Below are positions 1-35,449 of a DNA stretch of 64,000 nucleotides, piece by piece; the stretch's first letter is position 1, and each line of letters starts with the position of its first letter. The position numbers and the translations under genes were made by a program. The stretch is taken from positions 6,306,501 through 6,370,500 of the forward strand of contig NC_054757.1 of NCBI RefSeq assembly GCF_018143015.1. Reading direction: 5' to 3'. The DNA comes from Lytechinus variegatus (taxonomy: Eukaryota; Echinodermata; Echinoidea; Temnopleuroida; Toxopneustidae). The notes beneath the pieces are model-generated. The model made no database searches. It was not told the origin of the DNA and saw nothing but the letters and a program-made list of their open reading frames with translations.

Positions 1-530
1 TTATTGACGAGTGGATACCATGCGCGACCAAAAAACACGTAAAAAGGATGTCTTTTTCACGATAGGACACGTTACGTACGTAACGTGATAAGGGTGTCAA
101 AAACACAAAAATAATGAAAAAAAGGGTATCTATTTCGCTAGGAAAATTACGTGTTTAGGGTCGAATTTGCGGGGCTGATGGAACAAAATTAAATGTTTTA
201 TATAGGATGTCCTTTTTGCCCCAACACTACGTGTTTAGAGTCCGATTTGCGCGAGGTGTAGAAGTGGGGTTGTACTAAACCAAATAAGGTAAAGCCGACG
301 ACCGAAGGACCCTTAACAATCATAACATTCCTGTACTTGTTTAGAGGTTCATTTCAGGGAATATTTGCCAAGAGTATCGTTTTGTTTCCAATACTTGTTG
401 GTAGGGTTTCCGATACGCCAATACTTGTTAAGGGGTGCATTTTCAGAATATGGAAATTACGTATTTAGGGTGCTTTTCGAGACCCCATGGTCGCGCATGG
501 TATGGAAGTGGCCCCCCCCCCCCCCCGGGG
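1..530 (+). mobile_element. DNA transposon copy, 5' truncated by the window edge
   Basis: Nearly identical to 57126-57656 in the same orientation. Landmarks are the 20-nt palindrome CACGTTACGTACGTAACGTG, repeated GTGTTTAGGGT phrases and the end CATGGTATGGAAGTGGCCCC. Compared with the full copy it lacks about 11 nt (CCACTCGTGA) near the right end, and it ends in a 14-nt C run. Confidence 0.85.
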
Positions 531-2413
531 CACAAAGCTCAAAGTGAGAGAGTCAATGACTATTTCTTTTGTTTTTTATTGTTTGAACTTAATTATATTT
601 CAATTTTTACGAATTTGATGATTAGGACCTCTTTGCCTGAAGCACAAAATGTTAAAATAATGGAATTCCACGTGTTCGGGGAGGAATGAAACTTCATTTC
701 ACATGACAATGACAAGAAAGGCAAAATATTTCATATTTCAAAGAAATAGTGAGTGATGTCATCAGTTCCCTCATTTGCATACCGACCGACATGTGCATAT
801 CACTGTTATGTGAAATGAAGCGAAACTTTCTTAATTACATCCGATTTCTCTTTTTATTCAAATCAAGATTTTGTTGGGATGGACTTGTCCTTTAAGATTA
901 AAAAGTGGGGGTTCATGTGCCTGTTTTTAAACTATCAGCACTTTTGTTGGAGCAATTAACATGATTAATGTGCTTTTAAAAACAGGAAAAAATGCGTGAT
1001 GTTTGTTCATAAAGAAAAGTTCTACACCACTCGAGGTCACATTCGTCATACTTCGCAGCACTGTAGAGTAATATTCTGAAGAGGTAGAGGCTTTTAAAAG
1101 TTGGTCCATAAAATATTTTAAGCTAATATCTTTGTAAAAAAAATCATTTCAAGATTTGCTGTTAAAGTACACATGATGGCCTCTTTCTATAATTTCTCTG
1201 TCTCCCTCCGGGTCTATATCTCGTGTCCTCTCTCTTCCATAGTGATGGACGGTAAAATAAATCAAAATCTGATTAATGAGGCTCTTTCTTTTGTTAAAAT
1301 CAAATAACCTCACAATCCAGCTATATCAATCCACTTTCTCTATCCCGCAACATCCTTCTATCTCAGAATGAGGCGGGATCATATAGCTTTATAGGACTCC
1401 CCCAAGCTCTCCCCCTGGCCCTTCCCTAGCTAGCTCGGGCGCCCCGGCCGCGCCGGTGGATCCCTCTCGCGCTCTTCTATTGAAAAACAAAAATGCGGAA
1501 GTGCATTGAAATATTGTTGAGGTCATTTTCTATCTGGGCTATCTAAGAATTAGAAGGTCATTACTCATCGTAAATTACACAGCAATTTCAACGGATGATG
1601 CTGAACACGACGACTTTATTCTTGGAAATATTATAAATAGGTGATTATATGTTGGATTTCCGGAATGTTAATTAATTGAGTGTGTTTCTTTGGCTGTTGT
1701 TTTGATTCTATTTTGACGGGAGTCGCTGTTTACTGGATTGCTTTGGAGCTTAGCGCGATTTCGAAACACCGTACCCGAGACTTCCGGGGGAGGCACGTGT
1801 GAGAGCACGCTGGGTTGGACTGTTCTGAGCAGTGCAGTGGTAGGGTGTTGACATTGGTCTAGTTCACTCATCCTAAGTACGAACGAGGTTATAATATGGT
1901 CTAGTTGTCTGTTGATGTGGTGTTGATCTGAAGTTGATGTTTTGGTAGAAGCAATTCATTTCTTTAAATTTGAACATGATCATTGATAATGATTTGAATG
2001 TTAAGGTGAAGTGTCCATTAGAATGGACTTCATGTTTTCCTGAACATTATGATTATAATATAAAACTGTTACCGGTACTACTACTGCTCTTTTTCATTGC
2101 ACTTTAATCTTTATCCTTTTTTGTAATATGCTCATTTTCCTCTCCCCTTCTCTTTATTGTTATTGTAAATTTTTAATAGATCTGTATTATTTTTTCACAT
2201 CATTTTGTCACAATTTCTACATATTATTATAATTGATAACTGCTAAGTTCTTTATATAAATTACATGTACATTGTATCTGTTATGTGAAAAATAAGCAAA
2301 ACTTGTCTTTCTTAGTTATTGTACATCTGATTTGATCAGATTTCAGGAATGCCTAACAAACAGTGATTCCTTGGCCTTGTTACATAAAATTTCAAGATAA
2401 ATCAATTATAAAT
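531..2413. other. non-coding, includes a GC-rich patch at 1400-1480
   Basis: No supportable ORF. About 1400-1480 is unusually GC/CpG-rich (GGGCGCCCCGGCCGCGCCGG) and 1740-1830 is moderately so. These could mark the SH2D4 promoter and its 5' non-coding exon, which must lie left of 4619, but no donor could be chosen with confidence. Confidence 0.3.
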
Positions 2414-2428
2414 ATGATTTCAAGCAAA

Positions 2429-2817
2429 GAGAGCGGTGTTGGCTCAGTCGGTAACGCGTCTGCCCGTCGAACCAAAGATCGTGGGTTCGAGTCCACCCCG
2501 GGCGGATGACTGAAGCCAGTGCGTTGTGTGTAAACGTCTCTCCCATGTTTCATAGATGCAGGCTATGTTACGATGGAAAACACTCTGTCCCTCGGATAGG
2601 ATGTTAAATGGAGGCCCCGTGTAGAGGAGAGTCACCACCTTTGCACGTTAAGAACCCACTGCACTATTCGTATAAGAGTAGGGGGTAACCCCGGTGTAGT
2701 GGTCCACCTGCATTCCCCCCAATCAGTTATATCGGGAGGAGAGACCTGCGGGTCATAGTGATTCAGTTCGCTTTTCGCCTCCCAGGCACGGGTGACGCCA
2801 AACAAATAATAATAATT
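2429..2817 (+). mobile_element. tRNA-derived SINE, full length with target duplications
   Basis: The head has an A box (TTGGCTCAGTCGGTAAC) and B box (GGTTCGAGTCC) spaced as in a tRNA, then a 300-nt body and an AATAATAATAATT tail. Flanking ATGATTTCAAGCAAA (2414-2428) and ATGATTTTAAGCAAA (2818-2832) are 15-nt target-site duplications with one mismatch. Confidence 0.92.
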
Positions 2818-3411
2818 ATGATTTTAAGCAAAAAAAATGGGATTTTCTTTCTTCAAAAAGTTCCTGTTAATGTAGAGTTTTGATCACACCCTTTTATTTG
2901 ACTGGCCTGTGCACACAGCAATTCCCTTGGCTAATGTTAAAATTGCTTACTCAGTTTAAAATCTTATACATGTACAATCATGCAGAATATTGTGGAATGA
3001 TAGTACATGTAATTAGGGGAGATTGTGAGTAAATGAGGCACCCTTTTTCATAATTCCAATTATATCATATTCCAATCATATCAGTAGAAACATGAGTACA
3101 TGTAGGTGTCTAATACTACGTCTACAGTAGACCTACATGTACATATCCAATAGAAATATAAGAACGAATCAATCTCATTTGCATATTAATGAGCATTAAA
3201 CATTGTTGTCAGGGTGCCTTGTACAGTGTATTTGCCTCATCAAAATGGGGCAAATGAGGCCCCTTGATTAACAACTATTTTATGATGCTATATTCAAAGT
3301 AAAAACAGCTCAGTTGGCTTAATACCATCGATGAACATTTACTAGCAACAATCACAAGATTAATGTTTAGGTATTTTCCTAGAAGCTCCCATTTAAGGAT
3401 TTATTTATTAA

Positions 3412-3811
3412 AGATAAATTCCAGTTCTGGTAACGATCTCAAAATGACTTTTTACAGAATCTAATATACTGACCACCTAAGTGTCTGTTTGTATGAGTAA
3501 GAAATATGTGCCAAAGGATTCTGGAAGAAATTGTGTAATTGCTGAGAAATAAGCAAAATACGCGTGGATTCGGTCACTTCCGTCGGGTCTTTATTCCAGC
3601 AATGATAATACACTGTCCCACGTGTGCCTATCTGTGTTGGTGATCTTCAGTGTGAACATTTTTCAGTGTAGATTTCAAGATTTCACAAAGTTCAGTTTAT
3701 GTAACTGTACCAGATCTAGATCCTCGATGATATACATGTACTGACAATTAAGCCTGGTTGTACAGACTTTCTCATGATATCAGTGTTTACTGCAACTACT
3801 GGCATTTCTCT
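3412..3811 (+). mobile_element. TTAA-flanked MITE, family 1 copy A
   Basis: TTAA at 3408-3411 and 3812-3815 flank a 400-nt element. Its ends, AGATAAATTCCAGTTCTGG and the complement of AGAGAAATGCCAGTAGTTG, are imperfect inverted repeats. Same family as 7593-7987 (opposite strand) and a decayed copy at 27.4-27.74 kb. Confidence 0.8.
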
Positions 3812-4618
3812 TTAATCCTAGTCAATATTATGAACAAAAAATGATTGTCGGATTGTGTTTTGTACTTTGAAAATGAAGTCAATCTTGCCGTCAAGCTTTT
3901 GGACAGAGCCTTGTATTTTGAATTGTCTGAGGACCTTTTTTTTTACTACATGTATGTGGTCCTTCCGAATAATATTCTATTCATTGTGCCTCTGAAATCA
4001 AACATTCATGAGACACTTGAATACTAAATTCTATTACTTCCAAAATTGTAATAAATGTAATAATTTCAAAGTAATCATCTGAATGAAATGGAAGTCTTGA
4101 AAACAATTTGTTTGCCCTGATCAAAGTCCCCAGATACTGGTTGCATTCTCAACATGCCTAACAGTTTTTAAGTAAACAAAGAACACCGATCAAACTTAAG
4201 GATACATGTGGATAGGTTTAGGTAGACCTACTACCTCATACATGTACATATGGGTTTTTCATTTTCACTGAGATCTGCAGTAAACATTTCTTCTACAACA
4301 AATCGTCTGAGAAAATATTGGCTTGTTTTTAGAAAAATCACCTAATTTCAGCCGTTACTGTAAAAAAAACACTGAGTAGATGCATCCTTCTGATGCAGCC
4401 CCACCAATGGTACTGTATGTAATGTTTACAAGTGTATATTACATAGTAAATTTGAACTAAAAGCAGACAAATCCCCAGAATTTTAGTTATTTGATCTTTG
4501 CAACTTTTTTACAGGTTTCTTACATAATTTACCGCTTGTATTAAAAACCATGATTATAAACTGTGAATTATGATGTCCTTTCGTGTTTTTTTGTTCACAG
4601 ATTTTTCCCTTTTTTTAG

Positions 4619-27950
<23,332 letters not shown>

Positions 27951-27955
<5 letters not shown>

Positions 27956-28375
27956 TAACAGTATTCACAAGGGTTTTATATCTAACCATTTAGAATGCAG
28001 CACTTCCTAAGCAGTAGTTGGGACAGTAATCCAAACATATTTTTGTAGTGACATTTCAAGAGGCATTTATCAAATGAATTGGAATGTAGTAGCAGTAATT
28101 GGGACATTTGAACATCAGAACAGTAAATTGCACTGTTTTGAAAGCAGCATTCAAAAAGCATTTACCAAACGAATTGGAATGCAGTACTTCAGTTGCAGTA
28201 CATGTATTGGGAACGCAAAGGCATTGTTTAAGCCAATCATATTACAGTACTAGCGTTCAAAGGGGAATTTATCCAACAGCACGGAATGCATATAGCTCCA
28301 GTTGGGACATATTTTCTGTCACACTCATATTACAGTGCTCTGATAACGGCATTCAGAAAGCCGTAATAAACTCTT
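27951..28375 (+). repeat. imperfect ~100-nt tandem repeats in the SH2D4 3' UTR
   Basis: About four diverged units follow the stop codon. Each carries a version of GATAACAGTATTCA, TTTATCAAA, GAATTGGAATGCAG and CAGTTGGGACA. The first unit overlaps the stop codon and the last contains the first poly(A) signal. Confidence 0.6.
28365..28370 (+). promoter_or_regulatory. candidate poly(A) signal AATAAA, SH2D4
   Basis: First canonical AATAAA after the SH2D4 stop codon, about 410 nt downstream. Confidence 0.5.
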
Positions 28376-28401
28376 TAGCATCTCATAGACCACAATAACC
28401 T

Positions 28402-28407
28402 AATAAA
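28402..28407 (+). promoter_or_regulatory. second candidate poly(A) signal AATAAA, SH2D4
   Basis: It lies just before a TTAA-flanked element. A GT-rich stretch (AATGTGTGCC) follows at once, as expected downstream of a cleavage site. Confidence 0.5.
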
Positions 28408-28419
28408 TGTGTGCCTTAA

Positions 28420-28693
28420 CCCTTAACGTGCCATGAACACATATCTGTGCATCCACTGGAGTGCCATGAACACATTTTCGTGCAATGGTCATTCAGCTAT
28501 CGTTATGCCTATTGAATTTTGAGGAGTGCATTGCATGCATGAGTGATTCTATTATTCAGTTCAGCTTTTGGTCAAGAGGTTTAACATTATTGTTTCAGGA
28601 GTGATTCCCTTTTTTCATAAATAAAACAATTAAATATGGACTCTGAAAAAAAAATTTGGCACTCGCTGATTACAGCGAATGGCACATTAAGAG
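28420..28693. mobile_element. 274-nt TTAA-flanked MITE, family 4
   Basis: TTAA at 28416-28419 and 28694-28697. Ends CCCTTAACGTGCCAT and, on the other strand, CTCTTAATGTGCCAT. It holds two copies of GTGCCATGAACACAT and begins directly after the second SH2D4 poly(A) signal. Confidence 0.85.
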
Positions 28694-29189
28694 TTAATGA
28701 GTTTCTACCATGGATTAGAAGCTACAGCCTTGGTAACCAGAGATCATACTTGTGTCTGTAGTACACAGATCGAGTGATAGGTTACGGGACGCAGGTCATT
28801 GGGAGTTGCCGACATTTGCATTCTATGGTGCATGTTCTACAGACCAGCCAACCACTACGTTTTAGGCCCATTTTGGCTTGCATGCAGCTTGAGCGCCGCG
28901 ATGAGCACGCACGGCGCGCATTTTATTATGAAATACAGTTTTTTGGGGAAAAATACAGTTTTTTTTATCACAGAATACAATTTTTCATTCCCAGAGGTTG
29001 GCAGGTCTGGTTCTAAAGTGCCTCTCTTTGGAATTGAATTTGAAATCACTCATATGTGAAATCACCTTCAAAGAAAGATATTGACGTTGCATTTTTCTGT
29101 TTGCATGTGACCAGTGTAATGGTCTGAGGTGATTAACTCTTATTGCGACAAAGTCACCTGATCACAGCTCTATGGTCTTGATGAGAAAC

Positions 29190-29512
29190 AAAATAATATC
29201 CAGCTTTATATAGCGCTTTGTACATTACAAGGATTTTACTAAGAGCTGTGTATGCACCTTATCACTCTTGTCATTGCACTCTGGCGTGCCTGCACACAAT
29301 GTAAGCACTTTCTCCACTCCCTGGGGACTATATCAGTTAAAATTTCCAAATTCAGATCATGCAAGGCAGACTACAGTGGCTTTTGCTTCCTGTAGGGTAC
29401 CCATATAGCACCTGGGTGAAGAGTGGCAAATTGTAGATTGATGCCTGACCAAAGGACGCTAGGCCATGGTGGGATTCTAACAAGTGACTCTCTGATTACA
29501 AAGTGAGAATCA
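29190..29512 (-). mobile_element. SINE-like repeat, minus orientation, decayed head
   Basis: ATATAGCGCTTTGTACATTA, CTCCACTCCCTGGGGACTAT and GTAGGGTACCCATATAGCACCTGGGTG parallel the SINE at 39773-40305. The tRNA-like end (GGTGGGATTCTAACAAGTGACTC) is mutated. Confidence 0.65.
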
Positions 29513-29671
29513 GGAGGGCGTTTCATGAAAGGACTTGTTGGATGTTTTATCCGACAAGTCCTATTTTTTCCGACAGTTACCATAGGAACGGTACTCTCGG
29601 CCAATCAAAATCGTGGAAAGATGTCAGATCTGACAACTTGTCGGATGAAAATATTGATGAAACGCTCCCCA
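29513..29671. mobile_element. foldback MITE (TCCGACAAGT family)
   Basis: GGGCGTTTCATGAAAGGACTTG and the complement end GATGAAACGCTCCCC enclose TTATCCGACAAGTC and GACAACTTGTCGGAT. Pieces of the same family lie at 25383-25545 in intron 7. Confidence 0.7.
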
Positions 29672-30615
29672 GAACTGCAAAAACAATGTCTTTGAGTTTG
29701 TTTAACTGTATTACCAACTTAAATTATAGAAACAGAGTGTCTGCCAAAAAAAAAGATATGAAAAGTCATTTTGTCAATGACTGATGTGTGTGTGTATTTG
29801 TGAACTGTATCAATGTTGCAATGAGTTTGGGTTGTGTTAATACGACACAGTAAATGATCACACACAAAAATACACACTGTCATGGAGTTCAGTAGATTAT
29901 TGAATAGGAACATAGGAGGTATACAGAAAAAATCTGAGCAACACTAAATTATAAGAAGATAGTAAGTTATCAGAATGAAATTTCAACTCTAAATAAGTGC
30001 GTTGTACATGTATGACTAGAAAATCCAGACAATTCTAGGAATTAGGATTAGCCTTATTTTCCGGAAAGAGCATGTAGAAATCTATTTATTGTAACATTTT
30101 AAACAAAGAGATAAATAAATATTTTCTTATCCCGTCCTTTGTGAATATATGATACCCCTATATACATTTGTGTACATCCTTGCATTTTTATTATGTTCAC
30201 AATAGTTTCTATTTTCCAAGAAATTTCAAATCTTATTTATATTCAGTTAACCATTCAATTCATTAACTCATATACTTATAGATACAGTTGTTATCATGTA
30301 TGATCTAGGTTGTTTGTTGGAATGTCCCTGCTAATTGTTAAGAAATGTGCCAAATATATTGATGTCTATTTGAACATTAATATACCCTTAATTGCTATAT
30401 ATATATAATATATATATATATATATTTCCCCATTTACATGAATCATTGATTTTTGGTGAATGAACTTTTTTCTTTGTTCTTGTGGCATTTTGTTCATTGT
30501 CATTATTTTGGTATAAAAGGGATGTGGATACTGCCCACTTTGTCAAATCCTTTACCAGAAAAATCAATGAAAACTCACTTTTTACCAAGTCATGAATTGT
30601 GTAGATGGGAGAATA
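29672..30615. other. non-coding intergenic DNA
   Basis: AT-rich, with a (TA)n microsatellite at about 30398-30424. No gene seen. Confidence 0.6.
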
Positions 30616-30617
30616 TA

Positions 30618-31118
30618 CAGTGCGTCCCACAAAAAAGGAAACCCATGTTTTGTGTAATATATCTCAATAATTGGATGTTTTGATCATGAAATTAAAATAA
30701 GCATTCATATGTACGGAATCTCAGTACTTACTAAATATTTTACGCATTGCAGAGAAAAAAAAGGTCAGAAGCATGTCAGAAACGATTTGCGCAGAAAATC
30801 ACAAGTGAATCAGCTCCACTCTCATTTCGGGACTAGTGAAAGAAACGTAACAAAGAAAACAAAAGATATGCTAATGACCTACCCCTTCCCTGTGCAATGT
30901 TGTTAGCATCTTAAGGATGTTGTAGCATCCTTAAGATGCTAATTTTTCTGCGCAACTTGGTTTTGACATGAATTTTTAAAACTCTTCTTACTCATCTATG
31001 TTTAAGCTATTCATATCTCATTTGGTATCAAAATGAAGAAGACAAGTTGAATTTTTATGATTGTGTGAATGGAAGAAAAGACTAGGAATCCCGGTCTCCT
31101 ATTTAGTGGGATGCACTT
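30618..31118. mobile_element. mariner-like MITE
   Basis: TA flanks (30616-30617, 31119-31120) and ends CAGTGCGTCCCAC and, complementary, GTGGGATGCACT. It contains a hairpin GCATCTTAAGGATG..CATCCTTAAGATGC at about 30906-30942. No transposase frame is intact. Confidence 0.75.
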
Positions 31119-31129
31119 TACATGGCAAG

Positions 31130-31345
31130 TGAGGGTGGAGCGTTGTGGCCATGTGGATTAGTCTCTGGACTTTGAAACTGAGGGTCATTGGTTCGAATCC
31201 CAGCCATGGCGTAGTTTCCTTCAGCAAGGAATTCATCCACAGTGTGCTGCACTCGACCCAGGTGAGGTAAATGGGTACCGGCAGGAAGTAATTCCTCAAA
31301 AGCTGTGTGCACCTGAAAAGGTAGCCCAGCTAAAGCCAGGATAAT
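31130..31345 (+). mobile_element. tRNA-derived SINE (GTGGAGCGTTG family), copy 1
   Basis: A-box-like TGTGGCCATGTGGATTAGT and B box GGTTCGAATCCC, then GTGTGCTGCACTCGACCCAG and GGTAAATGGGTACC. Strongly similar to 38760-39040. It abuts the mariner-like MITE. Confidence 0.85.
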
Positions 31346-33185
31346 AATAGCAGGGCCAGCTTAGGAAAACAGTTTTCGGAACTGAAGTGGCTACCATGGG
31401 TAAATATACAGTTATTATTAGTAGTAGTATTATTATTATAACTTATATGAGAAGGGAGCTTTATACTGTTAGTCATTGTGTTTGGAGTTTTGAGAGAACG
31501 AGACAGGTAATATTTAAACTCTCACATTCTGATATCCTTTTTATATCCCCTTACCATTTGTATTCTTTTAAATTATGTATATAAAAATTGTATTTTCATT
31601 TTATCCACACTTTATGTAATTTTGAATAATTTACATTTCATTTTCCTGGTGAAACAATGAATTGTTTATAATGTACACCAGCACAGCATGCGTCTAGAGG
31701 AAAAGGTGACAAGCGCCCAGAAAACAGTGTTTGCAAGGGAGATGCCAAAGCCATGATAGAAGTATCCAATGAATCATGAGTATATATTTGATCAAGGATA
31801 AATTAACTTAATACTCTGAACCACCACGTTAATGCCCGAGCTGGTTTTGGCGCTTTTGTACTTACAAAACTTAAATTTGAGCATTCTATATCCATGTATT
31901 CAAGATCATACACAATAGCAATCAAACAGATATGTTGCCTTGACCACATCAGTACTAGCAACATTAATAAACTTGATCGATATTGACTCATGAAGAAGTA
32001 GAGAGTATAATATTTTGGAAAAAGAGAGAAGTGTGTATTTTGTAATGTTTTTGTATTATACGTGTCAAAAAGCATTTGGTAGTGGTATGTAAAGAAATTG
32101 GAGTTATGGTATCGTTATGATATAAAGGGTATGACTAAAAGTTGTGTATTTGGGTAAAGGTGTGGTGGTAATAGGAGTAAAAAGTATGCCTTGTAACTCA
32201 CAGATAGCTTCCCATAACCATATTAGTAATGTTAATCTATCGTCTACTGCATCATGGTGATCCCCAGGGTTGGTGCCAGGGTAGTTTTAGGGGGGGTGAC
32301 TGAAAGTTGACATGTTTTTTTTTTCTCCATTTAATTTATGTTGAGTCAACCCAGATCCCTGCCCCCCTTGTTTTCTCTGCTTTCATTCTGACTTTTTGTT
32401 TTTCTATCCCTTTTCTTCATCTTTTTTTCTCTAATTTCTCCTATTTCCTTCGAGGGACCCTTGTCCCCCCCCCCCCCCCATAGTGCCACCTTTGGAAGTC
32501 CCTGTGCAAAGCCTCTGTGAATTATACAATTTGGTTCTCAATGATTAAGTCTTCTTTTTTCTTCCTTTTAATGCATGTTAATGTAATAAATGAATTCTGT
32601 GATGAGAAATTTCATGTGATCATTTTGTTTGTACATAAATGTGTATATTCCCCTCATGCTGATATGGATATGTAATATGGTATGTACAAGTCTTAATTCT
32701 TCAGTTTATGTTTTGTGTTTGAACAGTGGTTTTACACCGTTTAAGACAGAAAAACACAATCAATTTGTATTGATTTTTGTTGCACTGAAACTGATCTATT
32801 GTTGAATTTATAGTGCCATTGTCACAAAACTTGCTGGTACACATAATTTATTATTGGATTCTTTCTCAATATACATACTCGATAAGGCGTAATTATATCT
32901 TGAAATCTGCAAAGTGCATGTCTTCTGACAACATTTTTTGAATTGCAATTTGATTATCTCATGATGGTTGTCGCTCTGGTCAGAATAATCTCTAATTACA
33001 TATTTGATGTGTGGATAGAAGAAATGAAACAATTAAGATATTTTCATTCATGTCTTTCAGCAAAGGGTGTTTTCACAAAATACTGTGTAATAGATGTGAT
33101 TTAGGGGTTGTTTGTACCATATGTATGATAATTGAATAGTTGAGCTGCTTTTAACAAGAATATGTGCCTTGCTGGGCAATATCTA
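31346..33185. other. non-coding intergenic DNA with an eroded TE patch
   Basis: No coding signal. 32265-32500 (TTTTAGGGGGGGTGACTG then a 14-nt C run) looks like an eroded end of a G-rich-tipped element. Confidence 0.5.
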
Positions 33186-33186
33186 A

Positions 33187-33390
33187 AGGCTCTGTCACAT
33201 TGTTTCATGCAAGCCTTGCAGGTGAGTTGCTGGCAATCACCCGCAACAAAGTTTTGAGCATGTTAAAAACTTTTCTGCATGCAAACAGGCTTGCAAGTGA
33301 GATACTCTCACTGCGGACAACCTGCAGGCGGTCTGCGGGTAGCAAATATAGTAACTTGCAAGGGTTGCACAGAACAATGTGACAGAACCT
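33187..33390. mobile_element. 204-nt foldback MITE, probably TTAA type
   Basis: The ends AGGCTCTGTCACATTGTT and AACAATGTGACAGAACCT are inverted repeats. The right flank is TTAA and the left CTAA. Internal TGCAAGCCTTGCAGGTGA is echoed in complement. Confidence 0.8.
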
Positions 33391-35000
33391 TTAAACAGGA
33401 TTTTTGAATTATGAATGATCCAAATCGATCTCAACTATGGAAAGCTGGTGATTAAAATGCATCTATACTGTCTCTTGCAAACATAATTCTTATAATATTG
33501 AGATCAGTTTATAGCAAAGCGAAACATTTATATTTTCTGTATCCATCATTACAATGTCATTCTATACTTGATGTGTTCTTTTGTTGTTGTAAGCGCTTGG
33601 GCCATTTTCAGAAAAGTGCAGTGCATAAATAATAATAGTGATAATAAATTATGGTAATAATAATTATTCAGGCAGTGTAATTGAATAACACCAGAGTAAT
33701 TATCAATATTAGTAATTCAGAAATAAAACCTCACGTTTTAAAACCATTGGTTCTTTGCACGTATGATAAGCATGTATGTTAAACCATTATCTCTAGCCTT
33801 GTGTGTTCATGTGCAAAGGTCATACAGTTGTTTGGTATTGCACAGGATGATTAGAAGTTGTTTTTTCTGTTTAATATTTCATGTCATAAAAAGAAATATT
33901 TAAAGTTTGCACTTCAAGCATGAAGTAGAAATTCTATATTGCTTTGTATCCTATATATTTCACAGAAGAATGATGCAAATCAGAAACCCATCAAGTGTGA
34001 TAAGAATTCAAATCAATTTATAGGTTAAATGGTAAGGTTTATCTTAAGCATTTTTTTATATGAGGAAAGATAAAACTTGTGTTTATCCATCATGGTGCTA
34101 AATTCATATTTCATACCATATGTGCCATGCTTTGTATTTTTCTGTATTTTATAGACATAAATCTTTTATTTTAAAAAACGTATTTCATCAGTCATTACTC
34201 TGTTAATTTCTTATGATATTTAGATCTGATAGTCGCATTCCAATTTGGATGTATTTTATTTTTACTTGAATGGAGAATATCATGGTATTATTTACCTTTT
34301 TTTATTTCATAGTAAAGTTTCAGTACTGTGTACTTAACCTTTTCAGATATACCTTGAATTGGTAATTTTTCTCCAATTGTCAAATTGGTTTATTTTATCT
34401 TTGTTTCTAAATAAGAATAAATTCATTTATGTTAGATTTTTATGCTTTCTTTTCTTTCCAGTACTATCCATATTTGAATTGTAGTCATAATCATTTCTGT
34501 GAGCCATACTGATTTTGATTAACTATCATTGTTTAATTGTAACCTTTTATTTTAGAGTATATGAATGGTTGATTTGTCAGTTTAATTTCCATGTCATGGA
34601 TGGCTAAACAAAGTACTTATTTTGGAATTTGTATTCTATTAAACAAGGAATGTCAACTTGATTGCAAAATATAGTAATTTTATTTCGTGTAGGTGTGAGG
34701 ATTGCTGGGATGATGAAGTTGATGATGTGATATTGGTATTTTTTTTGTATTTATTTATTGTCACGTATGATCTGTAAATAACCTGATGAACATGTTAGAT
34801 GGGTTCATCTGATTGAATTCAGCAATCATTTATTCTAACACAAATTTAGAACATAATTCAAGTTTAAGGCATAACCTTACACATGTAGTACATGTAATGA
34901 CATGAAACATTAGGTTACAGTGAATTGTGTGAGTGCAGAAATGTGGATAGAGAGGTTGCATAGTGTATGAAATAATGAGGAACAAAACAAAGCAAGGGTA
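33391..35000. other. non-coding intergenic DNA
   Basis: Very AT-rich, no coding or TE signal that I can support. Confidence 0.5.
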
Positions 35001-35004
35001 TTAA

Positions 35005-35430
35005 CCCTAAAAGGACTGGGGGGCCATGATGCCCCCCCCCCCCCCCGACGCTTGCGCGATATTTCCGAAACGCAAAAAGATGGCGCCTTAGAATAGTATG
35101 AATTTTTTTAAAGTCTCGCACAACTTTTGAGACCAAAATACCCGACATACTAGTATCGCATCGCAATGCTGCGTGACTTTTTACAAGACAATGTCGTGCT
35201 GGAAGTGGCTCATTCCTATACTTTGTGTAAAAAGTCTATGGGAGATGAAATTCATAAAAGGGTGATTATTTTTTTTGTTCAAATCGGTCTGCTGAACTAA
35301 TTTAGTTATTAAATGGTCTGTAATAATTTCCAAAGATGAAAAACACAGAAAAAATAAATTCTCAAAACAGAGAAATACATAATGAATAAAAAATGTTTTT
35401 TGCAATCTTTCTTTGAACCTTTAAATTAGA
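35005..35430. mobile_element. left part of a piggyBac-like element related to 8975-9802
   Basis: TTAA then CCCTAAAAGGACTGGGGGGCC followed by a C run. The internal CGCGATATTTCCGAAACGCAA and TCTCGCACAACTTTTGAGACC parallel CGCGATAATTTCTAAATGCAA and TCTCCCGCACATTTTGAGACC of the other copy. No right end was found before the minisatellite. Confidence 0.7.
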
Positions 35431-35449
35431 TTACAAATATAATTCTAAA

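Noticed and set aside
1400..1480. Restriction-site-like GC-rich string suggesting cloning vector
   Set aside because: GGCCGCGCC and GGATCC occur, but the flanks are ordinary and no longer vector-like sequence is visible; a CpG promoter patch is as likely.
2429..2510. Possible tRNA gene (A and B boxes)
   Set aside because: Continues into a SINE body with an AAT tail and target duplications; the anticodon arm is degenerate. The same applies at 31150, 38780 and 40250.
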